Assembly (NCBI GenBank): GCA_017893485.1
Contig: CM030361.1
Location: forward strand, 146,878,941 to 146,942,940
From: Hemerocallis citrina
Taxonomy: Eukaryota > Streptophyta > Magnoliopsida > Asparagales > Asphodelaceae
Direction of reading: 5' to 3'
Length of the DNA stretch: 64,000 nucleotides
How positions within the stretch are numbered: the first letter of the stretch is position 1; the number at the start of each line of letters is the position of its first letter. This document shows positions 31,443 through 43,320 of this stretch, one piece after another. A program made the translations under genes and the position numbers. The notes below the pieces were generated by a model that saw nothing but the letters and a program-made list of their open reading frames with translations, searched no databases and was not told the DNA's origin.

Positions 31443-31808
31443 ATCTAATTTATATGCGGAGAATGCAAGGGAGATTCAAGAAGTGCTGCTTGATGGTTGT
31501 CAAGTATTGCCACCAATGTGACCGATGCTATGAAAGAGTTCACATATGAGATTCTTGCACCGTGTAGACGATCCCTTGATGCGGTGGGTAAGGGCCCCGC
31601 ATTCGATGCATTTATGTCACAACACACAAGTCATCGTGTGGCTATGCCTCTTACCACTACGCCATCAGAACCCCAAAAAAAGAGGCAACTGCATGATAAG
31701 GGGCAAGGGCACGAACAACAGAGAAAACCAAATGACGACGAGCTTCTCATATCCCAGGTAATACAAAAAACCCCAACTCCAAACAAGCGCAAATTAACCG
31801 CAGTCTGA
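31443..31808 (+). pseudogene. Probable 3' exon of the broken PMD-like gene
   Basis: Translation gives LYAENAREIQEVLLDG, then in another frame from 31497 ATNVTDAMKEFTYEILAP, a CRRSLDAVGKGPAFDAFMSQ segment and a polar tail with KKRQL and KRKL to the stop at 31806-31808. Joining the two frames needs a one-base change near 31498. The open part has no ATG at its start, as expected for an internal exon. It is in the right place and strand to be the far side of the gene split at GATCA. I do not recognise a separate domain, so the assignment rests mainly on position. Confidence 0.4.
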
Positions 31809-32224
31809 AAGCGTTAGAAGACCGATAAATACACGTTGGGTTAAATTGTTATATCTTTTGGTTAAGTTTTTTGAGTTTTTGTTGATATAACTTGTGATGT
31901 TGTTGATATAAATTATGTTAACATAGTACTCTTTTGTGATGTTGAGATGATGGCTATTTATTTTTTGTTTTTTTTATGCTGGAGGACTGTATGTTTGAAG
32001 TTCAATTTTGTTGGCTTTTGTTTGTTTTTGTATATATTTTTTGTTGTCTTGACCTGTGTATGTATATACGATGGTCGTTTATTTGTGGAATTTTGCTCCA
32101 TATGTTGAAATTCTAAAGCTGAGATTGTTACCGATAATTGTAAACATAAACAATGCACATAATTGGATTTGGAATTTTAGAATTTATATTTGGCTCGCTA
32201 TTAGGAACAACGCACATATTATAA
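31809..32224. other. AT-rich sequence, nothing recognised
   Basis: TTTTGTTTTT-type sequence; short open frames only. Possibly the 3' untranslated region of the broken gene. Confidence 0.4.
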
Positions 32225-33745
32225 TATACTCGTTGTTCCCAACATTGAGTTTAGTTCATTTTCTTTCGCTGTTGGGAACATCGAGCTCTTCTATCTCTAA
32301 TATTATAATGGGATAAGGCCTTAGTGTCATTTGTAAATCTACCAACGCGTGCATTGCACGTGCATAATTAATATGAAGGAGATCTCAGGTTCGAGTCTTC
32401 ACTGCGTCAAATTTTTTACTTTAATTTTTTTAATATATTAAATGTGTATCACACGTATAAATTATTATTTATCTATCTATCCATCTATCTATAATATAAT
32501 ATATATAATAACTATTATAATGGAAGAGTTGGAGTTGTAAATCTACCTACTTATTTACGTGCAACGCAGGTGCAACTCCAACTCTCCCATTATAGTCTTC
32601 ACATTTACTTTTACAAATATAAAATCCCATTTATTAGGACATGCATCGCACGTGTAAATCAGGGTTTTTACTTTAATTTTATATTAAAAAATATGTGCAT
32701 CGCACGTGTATAATATTATAATAGGAGAAGGCCTTAGTGTCATTTGTCAATCTATCAACGTGTGTGATGTACGTATATCTGTAATCTGTAATCTCTAATC
32801 TCTAATATGTGATATTATAATGGAAGAAGATCTTAGTATCATTTGTTAATCTACCAACACATGCATCACATATGCATAACTAATATGAAGGAAGTCTCAG
32901 TTTGAGTCCTCACTATGTCAGGTTTTTACTTTATTTTTTTTTATACTAAACATGCATCACATGTGTAAATTACTTTCCATCGGTCTATCTATAATATAAT
33001 ATATCTGCTTACTATTTAATGGAAGAGTTTGTCACAAATAAACAATTTTTAATATTTTTTGTCACAAAAGAAACTCCACTTTTGTTACCAAACAAACATG
33101 TGCATCACACGTGCAACTCCAAATCTATTTTTCAACACGTACTTCGCATGTACACATCAAAGTATTTCCTTCTTAATTTTTAAAACATACGTGTATCGCC
33201 CGTTCAGCTCCATTATTTTAAAATTAAGGAATTCATCGCACGTGCTAATTACTGTTGACTTACGTGTATCGCACGTTTAACTCCAACTCTTTATCAAAAC
33301 ATGTATCACACGTCAAAAATACTAGTGGAGTTTAATTCGAAAATTCACTAAGTCCAACAGAAAGTTTCATTCTCTATGAAATTTCAAAATTTGTACAGTC
33401 CCTGTTCCCCAACAGTAAGTTTAGTTCATTTCCTCTAGGTATTGGGAACAACGAGCTCTTCTATATAGTTTTTTTTTTTTTTGAAAATTCATTAAGTCTA
33501 ACAGAGAGTTTCACTCTGTGAAATTTCAAAATTTGTACAGTCGTTGTTCCCAACAACGGGTCTAGTATAAAGATTCTCACCGTTGAAAACGGCGAGTCTT
33601 GTTTGAAAGTTTTGAACTAAACTCGCCGTTGGGAACATCGAGTTTCTAAAAAAAAAATAGAACTACACTCGCCGTGTCCCAACGGCGAGCACGAAATAAC
33701 TAAACTCGTTATTGGGAACAGCGAGTGTAGTTGTTGAGTCCCCGG
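32225..33745. repeat. Inverted GTTGGGAACA..GAG motif family
   Basis: About eight copies in both orientations, near 32231, 32270, 33402, 33447, 33541, 33621, 33672 and 33708. Typical is AAACTCGCCGTTGGGAACAT with CGAG following. Pairs face each other, for example GTTGTTCCCAACATTGAG and GCTGTTGGGAACATCGAG at 32231-32287. Confidence 0.55.
32294..33325 (+). mobile_element. Possible non-autonomous Helitron with many palindromic end-like motifs
   Basis: Starts TCTCTAATATTATAATGG after an A and ends ATCACACGTCAAAAATACTAG before a T, which fits Helitron rules (5' TC, 3' CTAG, insertion between A and T). Inside are about 14 variants of CGTGCATCGCACGTG. A ~120-base block (CCTTAGTGTCATTTGT, CTACCAACG, then a TATGAAGGAGATCTCAGG part) occurs three times, near 32298, 32714 and 32814. 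No protein. The short 3' hairpin is weak. Confidence 0.35.
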
Positions 33746-33831
33746 GCGGAAATTAGTCTGTCAATTGTCATCTTTTTACAAATAGTTTCGAAAAAATGCA
33801 TAAATTTAAAAAAAACCCATATATCTATGTA

Positions 33832-34165
33832 TCTCTAATACTATAATGGGAGAGTTTGGGATTGTGTAATTTGTAGACAAAGTGTAATTTTTAGACAATC
33901 AACCATTTATTTCTAAGTGGAGTTATATTTATCATTCATTTACTCAACTGTTGTTAGTTACCATAATACCCTCAAAGTTCAAATTTATTTATGACATAAT
34001 TATTTTACAAAAGTACCACTCATTTAAAATAAAAGTTGATGTCACTGGGAATAATTTATAAAGAGTATGTAATGAATAAAGAGAGAGATCAAATTCAAAG
34101 CCAGATTACATCTTCGTATTACTGTAAAATAAAAAAAAATATTAAAACGTGTGGCACAATACTAG
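33832..34165 (+). mobile_element. Possible short Helitron, or 5' end of the larger one ending at 51350
   Basis: TCTCTAATACTATAATGGGAG after an A. A CTAG before T closes it at 34162-34165 (GGCACAATACTAG). The same 5' start is used by the 32294 element. If 34165 is chance, the Helitron could extend to 51350, with elements D and others nested in it. Confidence 0.3.
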
Positions 34166-34328
34166 TGTTATTAAATGTAAATTAAATTGGGTTAAATCAT
34201 GTGGACTAAGGATCAATTGTTGATGAAGAAAACGACTTCTGAGACAACTATATGTAAGCTCACAGTCAAACGGTGACCGTACATTTGTGTATTATGATGT
34301 TATCTATCTCATACTAAAACAGGAGTTA

Positions 34329-34891
34329 GAGCATCTATAGTCGTTGAAGATGAAAATATGGATATATGAATAAATGGAAATAAGAATCGAACTTTTACTG
34401 CAGTCGTTAAAAGCTATTTTTTAGCTTTCTATCGTAAAATAATAAGCGACGACACATGAAGTGTCGTCGGAGGAAAAAAAAAAAAAATTAAAGCCGAAGG
34501 GAGGGACGGCACTCGAAGTGCCGCCCGACACATAAAAAAATTCGTCCTCGGAATGCAAAAAAAATTACAAAAAAATATAAATAATTACAAAAATATTTCA
34601 AAAATTACGAAAAAATTACAAAAAATTACAAAAACATTTTAGAATTTACAAAAACATTTCAGAAATTGCATAAACAAATAAAAAAACTGCAAAAAACTCT
34701 GAAAAAATTATTTTTTGGGACGGCACTCGAAGTGCCGTCGCTCAAATATGGATATTTCTCAGATCGATTCTCATTTATGGCACACGACTGTAGCGATTTA
34801 TCAATAAAATGGATATTCGGCAAACGAGTGCAGCACGTTTCTTAGCCAAATATCCATTTTATCGATATTTGGCAAACGACTACAGATGCTC
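34329..34891. mobile_element. PIF/Harbinger-type MITE
   Basis: Terminal inverted repeats GAGCATCTATAGTCGTT and (reversed) GAGCATCTGTAGTCGTT are flanked by the 3-bp duplication TTA (34326-34328, 34892-34894). Length is 563 bp with no coding. Three internal hairpins: GACGACAC/GTGTCGTC near 34450 and two GGCACTCGAAGTGCC copies near 34508 and 34721. Plant Harbinger and Tourist MITEs commonly have GAGCATCT ends and TTA/TAA sites. Confidence 0.8.
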
Positions 34892-34894
34892 TTA

Positions 34895-35709
34895 GGAGAC
34901 GTCGACATCAACCATTTGTCCTTTAATCACTGTCTTTCCCAAATCTACCTTAGATACCCTTTGATATGTACCATATTGGATCTATACATTATGCTATAGG
35001 TGAGATAATATATGCCCTTCTTTCTTTTCACAATTTTGAAATAGAGAAAGGAGAGCAGAAGAATAATATATTACATGCAAATCAAATATTTTTTATGTAA
35101 GTGGAAAAAGAACAAAACAAAACTACACCTATACCCTCTCCATCTTCCATCTCCAGTTAAATAAAAAAACAAAAACAAAACAAAACAAAACAAAAAAAAA
35201 AAAAAAAAAGAAGCAAAAAACAAAAGCAAAAACACAAAAACCCACTCGATCCCAATCCACCCTCTTCCGGCTACTCCCCTCCACCCTTTTCCGGCGTCCA
35301 ATCCACCATTACGATTTTTTGTCGGCTACTCCATTTACAAGGGAAAGGCGATGCTCACCCTAGAGCCCAGAGCACCGAAGTTCAACCCATTGGATGAGAG
35401 TAACTTTTTTAGGGTTTTACGGTTTTAATGCTCCGAGATTCGTGATGAGTTTTGATGGATTTTTGGTAGTGGTGGTGTAGTAGGAGCGTTAAAGGTGAGA
35501 AGGAAGGGTTTCTTTAATCCTATTAATTACTAATTAAGATCATGGTTCGTTTAATTCTGTAAAAGGATTGTAGTATATACACTCCTTTTAAAGGACCTTA
35601 ATTAATTCAAGTTAATTACTAATTAAGATTAGGTGATTTATATCTACAATCCTTTAGCTACTATATGGTTGGTTTAATTCAAGTCTATTACTAATTAAGG
35701 TCAGGTGAT
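34895..35709. other. Non-coding stretch, nothing recognised
   Basis: It has an A-rich run with AAAACAAAACAAAACAAAA (about 35163-35230) and repeated TTAATTACTAATTAAG segments (35516-35700). It ends in CAGGTGAT (35702-35709), the likely left target duplication of the hAT-like element. Confidence 0.4.
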
Positions 35710-36242
35710 CAGTGCCGACCTTGAGTTCCCGGAGGCCCGAGGCAAACTCTCGAAATGGCCCCCCCATACATTACAAAAAAATATGTATACAAAAAAATTG
35801 CACATTGTTCAAGGCAAAATATGCAAAATATATATCATCAAATAACAAGTTTACTCATAAGTATCAATCAGATATGAAAAATAGAGTGAAAATCATCAAT
35901 CATATATGCATCCACATAACATCCACACGAGAGGCATACAAAAACATACATAAAACTATTCAGATATACAAAACATATAATTGAGTCTCAACAATTGTGA
36001 ATGGATAATTAGATATGCTGTGAATTGTGAATCTAACATATCAAATTTCAACTTAATTAAGTCCTAATTTATTCAACTTAATTAAGCAACTCAATAAGCA
36101 ACTAAGAAATAGCTACCAATAAGCCCTAGCATAAAATTGAATCCATTAAGAAATAGCTACCAATAACATAAAATTGAACTCATTAAGTTATAGCCCTAAC
36201 ATAAAAGTGAACATAAAATTGAACTCAATATTCAACTCATTG

Positions 36243-38377
36243 TGTCACGCTCCGCTTCCCAAAATACGGAATACGAGTATGTAACGTAGGCCCAGCGAAT
36301 GATGTAAACACTATCCATAAGTTGTACCAGACTAACTCAGCAATATGAACAATAACACAACCACACAAGAAAGATATAATCACATGAATCTAGATAAACT
36401 CCAATAATAAATGAAATAATCCAACAATAATAATATCCAACATCTGGGATAAAAACAAACTCTGGGTTATAAGGCCCAAAACAAAGTACAAAGTCATAGC
36501 AATGTTCAAAGAAATAAATCTAGCAATAAAGCAAATTAAGCACTGTAATCCAGCTCCATCTCTAGAATCATTGCTCACCAATTCTTTCTGGTATAGATCC
36601 TTCAGTACCTGTAAATTCTTGATCTAAAAAGATAGAAAATAATATCCTTAGAGCAAGTCGTGGACAAAAAGTAGGGAAAAGCAGAGAGTAATAGGAACAT
36701 GCATATCGAAGAAAAGGGACAGAATCAAAGTCAAAAACAAAATCAAAGGTAGGCAAACATATCAACGGTCTATATTTAATCAGGCATGTTATGAACGATG
36801 TCAATTCTAATTCTATCTTGATGACGATATGCAGGATCAAGTATGAGAGGTCAAATACAGGTTATTAATCATTTTATTAATCTATCTAGTGCATGTACTA
36901 CTGTGTCCTATATGTTCCATACCACAATTTCAGTACGAGAAAACAGTGAATGTTTTAGACTGACGGTGAATTCACGGATCGTGTACTTAGTATCAAGATG
37001 ACAAGATACCATGACAATGTGATCACACAATGACAATCAATTCTCTTCCTTCCAAGTAGTAAATCAGGCAAGCAAAAAGTCCTTTACCGAGTATATTTTC
37101 CGATCGTTCACTACCAAGTCATCCCATAATACCCTGACTTATTAATAGTTTATTTTCATCCTATGTGAGCATGAAAGAAGGTGTCCATGTTGTATTATGC
37201 TAGGTGTGACTAATTCTACCTGTTACAGACAAAGCAAGAAGCAAACATATCAATTACACACAATTTACATAATCTGGACATCATGACATTGCTGTACTAA
37301 AACATAGATTATCGCCACTACAGAAAAGCAAATATGGATTCGTCAGAAATTCTAGAAAATAGACTCTCTACCGGTTCTAGTGAATATATATATGACATAT
37401 AAAAGCTACAGAAACTAGGGTGAAAACTCTATTCTTTTCAGATTTTATGTTTAGGCAGCAAGTTATAAATTGTGTTCACATATATGTTTCAGGTCAAAAA
37501 ACTCATCATTTAAATCTACAAAAATTCAGGGTAGTTCTTACACATGTCTAGTCTCAGCCAGATTCATTTCATATTTTTATTTTACTGTGAACATATTCAA
37601 TTAAATTCTGAAACAGAAAGATACGCATGAATATGTGAATCTGAAATTTCTAATACAGCTGTACTAAAATACTGATATCTAACAGATTACAACTCAGAAT
37701 TCAGATCCGTTAAAACTTCTTAAAAATAGATTCATGGGGATATAATTCATGTTCATAAAGTTATTTCAAATTACAACAACGATGAAGATAAGGCGATGGC
37801 GGCGAGGAATGGGTGCAGGCGAAGTGGGTACGGTGGATGGTGATGGGGATAAGGGTGACGAGGGGATGGTGGCACGGAGATGATGACGGGGGTGATAATG
37901 AGTGGTGGCGGTGGTCAAGGTGGTGGTCGGAAAGGAGGGAGAAGGAACGGGGAAGCTTGGCGGTGGATTGGGTTTGAGACGGAAAAACAGAGAGAGGGAG
38001 ATGAGAGTCGGGGTAAGGGGGGAGAGAGAATAATATAATAAATTAGGGTTTATTTAATAGGGTATTTATAGGAGATCAAGAAGTTGGGGTTTAGAGTTGC
38101 AGGTTTGTGGGTTTAGTGTACAGGTTTAGGCTCCAAAAAGAGATGAATGGATAAAAATCAATGAGATGAACACATAGCGGGACAATTCAAACTCAAATAA
38201 TGAAGAGCAAAATTTGCAATGAACCAAAAATAGCAGAAAGTAGTACAGAATGATCAAAAGAAAATAGATGGACCCACGAAAAGCAAAAATAATTATAATA
38301 GAAAGAATCTAGATACAATAATCAAGAAAGAAAAATAAAATACAATAAAAATCTAAAATAGAAAAATAGGGGTTACA
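36243..38377 (-). repeat. Element D 3' LTR, internally deleted
   Basis: 2135 bp against 3119 bp for the partner. Sequence corresponding to about 44846-45800 is missing at ACAACAACGATGAAGATAAG (37772-37791). A TATA box is on the minus strand (TATTTATA at 38063-38070) next to AACCCTAAT, a telo-box-like motif. Confidence 0.78.
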
Positions 38378-38473
38378 AATCCTACCCACCTTACAAGAAG
38401 AATTTCGTCCTCGAAATTTATACAAGTGGTACACAGGGCGAACCCCAAAACAAAACGAAACAAAGCAAAACAG

Positions 38474-41400
38474 TTACTCAAACAAATAAGGAAACTTCTC
38501 CCGACTGTCCACCTCTAACTCCCAAGTCGACTCACTTGGCGAGTGAGGATTCCAAGAAACTCGAACCAACTTGATGACTCTATTCTTCAACACCTTCTCT
38601 CGATAGTCTAAGATAGAGACTGGTTGAATTTCACAGGACAAATCCGGCCTCACAGACAAGTCTGAGTAGTCAATCACATGACTGTCATCCCTGATGTATT
38701 TCCTGAGCTGATAAACTTGGAATACATCATAGACACCCGCTAAAGCTAGCGGTAATGCGAGCCTATAAGCTATCTTGCCCACACGTTCCACAATATCGAA
38801 TGGACCGATGAATCGAGGACTCAACTTGCCCCTACCTCCAAAACGGATAACACCTTTTCAAGGCGATACCTTGAGGAACACATGCTCGCCTGCCACAAAC
38901 TCTAGAGGTCTACGACGATAGTCAACCCACCTCTTCTGCTTATCCTAAGCGGCCTGCAAGTGCTTCCGGATCCAAGCCACGACATCAATTGTCTTCGAGA
39001 CCAACTCAGGACCCAAAAGCATCCTTTCGTGATATCACCCCAACAGACCCTCGATATACACTTGCGCCCATACAAAGCTTCAAATGGAGCAGCCTTGAGA
39101 CTCGCCTGGTAACTGTTATTATAAGATAACTTGGCTAAGTGAAGATGATCTTCCCACGAACCTCCAAACTGAAGAACGCAGGATCTCAACATGTCTTCTA
39201 GGGTCTGAATCGTCCTTTCTGACTGCCCATCCGTCTGAGGATGGAACGCTCTACTGTAACTCAACTTAGTACCCAAGATCTTCTGCAGACTCTCCCAGAA
39301 CTGAGACCTGAATCTCGTATCTCTTCCCGATACAATGCTGACAGGAACTCCGTGCAGACGAACAACCTCCTGAACATACTTCTCGATCAAACTCTCCGTG
39401 GACTGACCCACACGGAAAGGAATGAAGTGATCACACTTCGTCAGCCGATCCACTATCACTCAGATAGCATTATGACCCTTTAGACTGCTCGACAAAGCTA
39501 TCACAAAATCCATCGTGATATGCTCCCACTTCCATTTTGGGATTGGAAGAGGTTGCAAGTCATGCGGTCCTCTGATGCTCTGCCTTCACTTACTGACGGA
39601 TCAGGCACTGGGAGACATATCTAGCCACAACCCTCTTCATGCCATGCCACCAAAAATGTTTCTTCAAGTCCCTGTACATTTTGGTACCCCCTGGATGAAT
39701 AGAATATGGGGACCGATGATCTTCCTCAAGCAGCCTCTGCCTGACTTCTCCTCTAGGTACACACAACCTAGAGCCAAAACGAAGCGACCCCTCAGCATGA
39801 ACGACCAAATCAGATCTCAAACCGGCTTCCACCTCACTTCGAAACTGCTGCAATTGCTGGTCACCCGCTTGAGCTTCCTTAATCTGCTCAATCAAAGAAG
39901 ACTGTAACTGTAACATCATGAAGTGCCGATCTGATCCAGGAAGTAGCACATCCAACTCCAGCCTCCTCATATCCTCCACTATTTCGTTCTACTCAGTAAG
40001 GAACATAGTGGAAGGCCTCCTACTCAAAGCATCAAGCACCAAGTTCACTCTGCCCGGGTGATACTGCAAATTGATGTCAAAATCTGCCATCAATTCCAAG
40101 CCATCTTCTTTGCCTCATGTTCAACTCCTTCCGTGTGAACACATACTTGAGGCACTTGTGATATGTGAATATCTGTACTCTATCCCCAAGCAAATAATGC
40201 CTCCACAACTTCAAGGCAAAAACCACGTCCGCAAAGCTCCAGATCATGCGTGAGATAGTTCTTCTCATGAGGTCTCAACTCTCTCGATGCATAAGCGACA
40301 ACCCTGCCTCGCTGCATCAGCACTGCTCCCAGACCTCTATCTGATGCATCACAATGGATCACAAAACTACGCGAACTGTCGGTTATAGTCAGCACAGGAA
40401 CTGACGTCAACCGACGCTTCAACTCGGTAAAAGCTTCATCACAAGCTTCATCCCAATCAAACTTTTGCTCCTTCTTCGTCAAACTGGTCAGAGGCCCAGC
40501 AATCTTCGAAAAATCCTAAATGAACTTTCGATAATAGCTGACCAAACTAAGAAAACTCCGCACCTCAGGAACAAACTTCGGAACAGGCCAATCCTTGACC
40601 GCAGAAATCTTCGCCGGATCCACAGAAACATCAACACCAGAAATAATGTGGCCCAGAAAAGCAATCCGATCCAGCCAAAACTCACACTTATTGAGCGTCC
40701 CATACAACTGGTTCTTCCTCAAAGTCTGCAGAACTACCTTCAAATGCTTAACATGATCTTCCCTATTCCGAGAATACACCAATATGTCATCAATGAAGAC
40801 CACGACAAACTGATCCAAGAACGGCAAGAATATCCGGTTCATCAGACTCATGAACACTTCCGGTGTATTAGTCACTCCTAAAGGCATCACTAAGAACTCG
40901 TAATGCCCGTACCTCGTTCGGAAAGCCATTTTCGGAACATCTTCTAGCATCACCTTAACTGGATGATACCCCAGAACAAAGATCCAACTTTGAGAACATC
41001 GAAGCACCTCCCAGTTGGTCGAACAAATCTTCAATCCTAGGCAATGGATACCGATTCTTCACAGTAACATTGTTCAACTCTTTGTAGTCAATGCAAAGCC
41101 TGTGGCTTCTATCCTTCTTGTTGACGAACAGAACTGGGGCTCCCCAAGGCAAAACACTAGGCCTGATAAAACCTTTATCAAGCAGCTCCTAAACTTGCAC
41201 ATTCAGTTCCACCAATTCAACTGGTGTCATATGATACAGACTCTTGGAAATAGGCATCGTACCTGGCTGAACATCAATGCTGAACTCCACATCTTGGTCA
41301 GGCGGTAAGCCGGGCAAATCTTTGGGAAAAACATCAAGGAAATCTCGCATAACTAAGGGTGCAACAACCCCATTAGAGCCCAACGACACAAGTGAAACAG

Positions 41401-43111
41401 CCTTGGGATCCATCGAATTCTTGACAGTCACCTTCTTCTGAAAGTCTGAAAGTCACCTTCTTCTCTTGGCAATCAATCACAGCACAAGAAACACTTAACC
41501 AGTCTATGCCCAGAATGACATCGAAACCAGAATTGGGAATCACAATCAAATCTGCCAAGAAATCCACACCACCAATCAGCAACGGGCTTTGCTTGCATAT
41601 CCTAAAACAGACAATGACACCTCCACCTGTGGTGATGTCCCAAGCTGCGGGCATAACATCGCTAGCCAAACTATGCTGATCAACAAAGCAGGAGGAAATG
41701 AAAGAGTGGGTAGCACCAGAATCAAACAAAACATGAGCTGGAAGGGAGAAGACTAAAATAATACCTAGAAGAAGAAGATCAAATCAAGGAATAAGATGCT
41801 AGCAGGATATATGCACGAATAATTGTACAAAGAAGGAAAAATAACAGATAGAAAACTGAAAAGAAGAAAGAAAAGTACAACTACTGTGATATACCTGTAA
41901 CCACTCTAACAGCTACCTCCGCTTCCTCAGCTGTCAGGTTATAAGCCTGACCACGACTCCCAGTCTGACTACCTCTATGGGGCCACACGCCTCTGATCAA
42001 AAGATTGTCCCTGCGGTGGAAGAGGCGGTTTACCCTGACCACGAGTCGGTGCTCCTAGCTGAGTAGCACCAGAAGCCGGTACAGGAGTCATTTTCTTGGA
42101 CAGTCACGAACTATATGGTCACTGCTCCCACACAATAGACATAGTCGATTGGCCATCCTGCAGTCTCGCTGTGAATGCCTAGCCTTATGGCAATAGCCAC
42201 AAGTCTCAACAGTCCTCAGAACAACAGGTGCGTATGGGTGTACTCTCGCGAGAGGGGGCAGAACTGGCCTCCGAATAGGTCCTCTGGTAAGCCAAGCTGC
42301 AACAGTGTGCGAAACAGTTTGCTGAGGAACACATGACCTGCTAAGGGTCTTCTCCTAGATCCGAGCAGCATTCAGAACGTTGGCATACACGAAGCTGAAG
42401 AGAAGCCAAGTGGTCCTGGATGGGAAAACTCAAGCCCAACTGGAATCTGCGAGCCCTATCCTCATCAGTGGCTACGAGGGCAGGAGCGAAGCGACTGAAC
42501 CGAGTAAACTCTGCAGCATACTCGTCCACGGAGCGGTTTCCCTGGTGAAGACAATGCTCCACTTAATATTGTCACAGGTAAAGTAGGCAACAACAATGAC
42601 ATTTAAGAACACTATCTAGCTAACCTGAGTTAGGGAAACAAATTATAATTCCATCTCTGCGTTGGTAACACTGGGAAAGAACTTCGTCATGAAGCTCTCT
42701 GAGAAAGTGGCCCCTCCATGAGTCTCGCCATCCTTTCGATTTCATCCCGCCACCATATGTGAGAGAGATCCACCAATTGGATGCTAACCACATCCACACG
42801 ATCAACTTCAACAACATGGGCAGCGATCAACAGTTGCTCCGTCCGGATAAGCCATTGCTCGGCCTCCAGCGGCGACTCAGTACCCGAAAACTTATCCGGG
42901 TGTAGCCTCATGAAATCTGTACTGTACCGGGCCTAGGTGGCAGTGGCACTGGTGCAAGTCCAGCGGCAGTCCCATTGGCCGCCAAAGTGGCCATCATCAA
43001 TTCATTGTGCTCCTGCCAGAGAGCCATCATCTGCTGAATCGTCTGAAGAATAGCAGCGTTGTCTGGCTGCTCATCCCTCGGACGGGAAGAAAAAGAATTC
43101 CCACGAGCCAT
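38474..43111 (-). pseudogene. Gag-pol remains of element D (Tekay/Del-type)
   Basis: Minus-strand order: gag from MARGNSFSSRPRDEQPDN (start 43111); gag core (42911-42341); two cysteine-knuckle-like segments near 42190-42100; protease with FDSGATHSFIS (41729 downward); reverse transcriptase with [26 protein letters not shown] and FIDDILVYS (41152-40516); RNase H with [17 protein letters not shown] (about 40375); integrase with IHPGGTKMYRDLKKHFWW (about 39700) and IVSGRDTRF, DGQSER (39459-38902); then SPRFIGPFDIVERVGKIAYR and a chromodomain-like C-terminus ending at 38474. Breaks are frequent. TAG at 41191-41189 stands where Gln is usual (VQLQELL), and TGA near 39460 where Trp is usual (AIWVIVDRLTK). 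The copy is dead and clearly older than A, B and C. Confidence 0.8.
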
Positions 43112-43298
43112 AGCCTGAAACACAAGCAAATATGGTCAGTACCAAGATTATATGTTGTTTATTATATATTCATGTGATCATCGTGTTGTGCACATTACTG
43201 AGTTAACCCAGTTAGAGCCAAACTTGAATAATATATCAATCAAAGCCAAACCTTCATAAAAATAGTCATGTTTGACTGATATATTACCCAAATCTGGG

Positions 43299-43310
43299 GC
43301 TCTGATACCA
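43299..43310 (-). promoter_or_regulatory. Primer-binding site of element D
   Basis: GCTCTGATACCA reads TGGTATCAGAGC on the minus strand, ten bases inside the 5' LTR end at 43321. Confidence 0.75.
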
Positions 43311-43320
43311 CCAAAAACTC

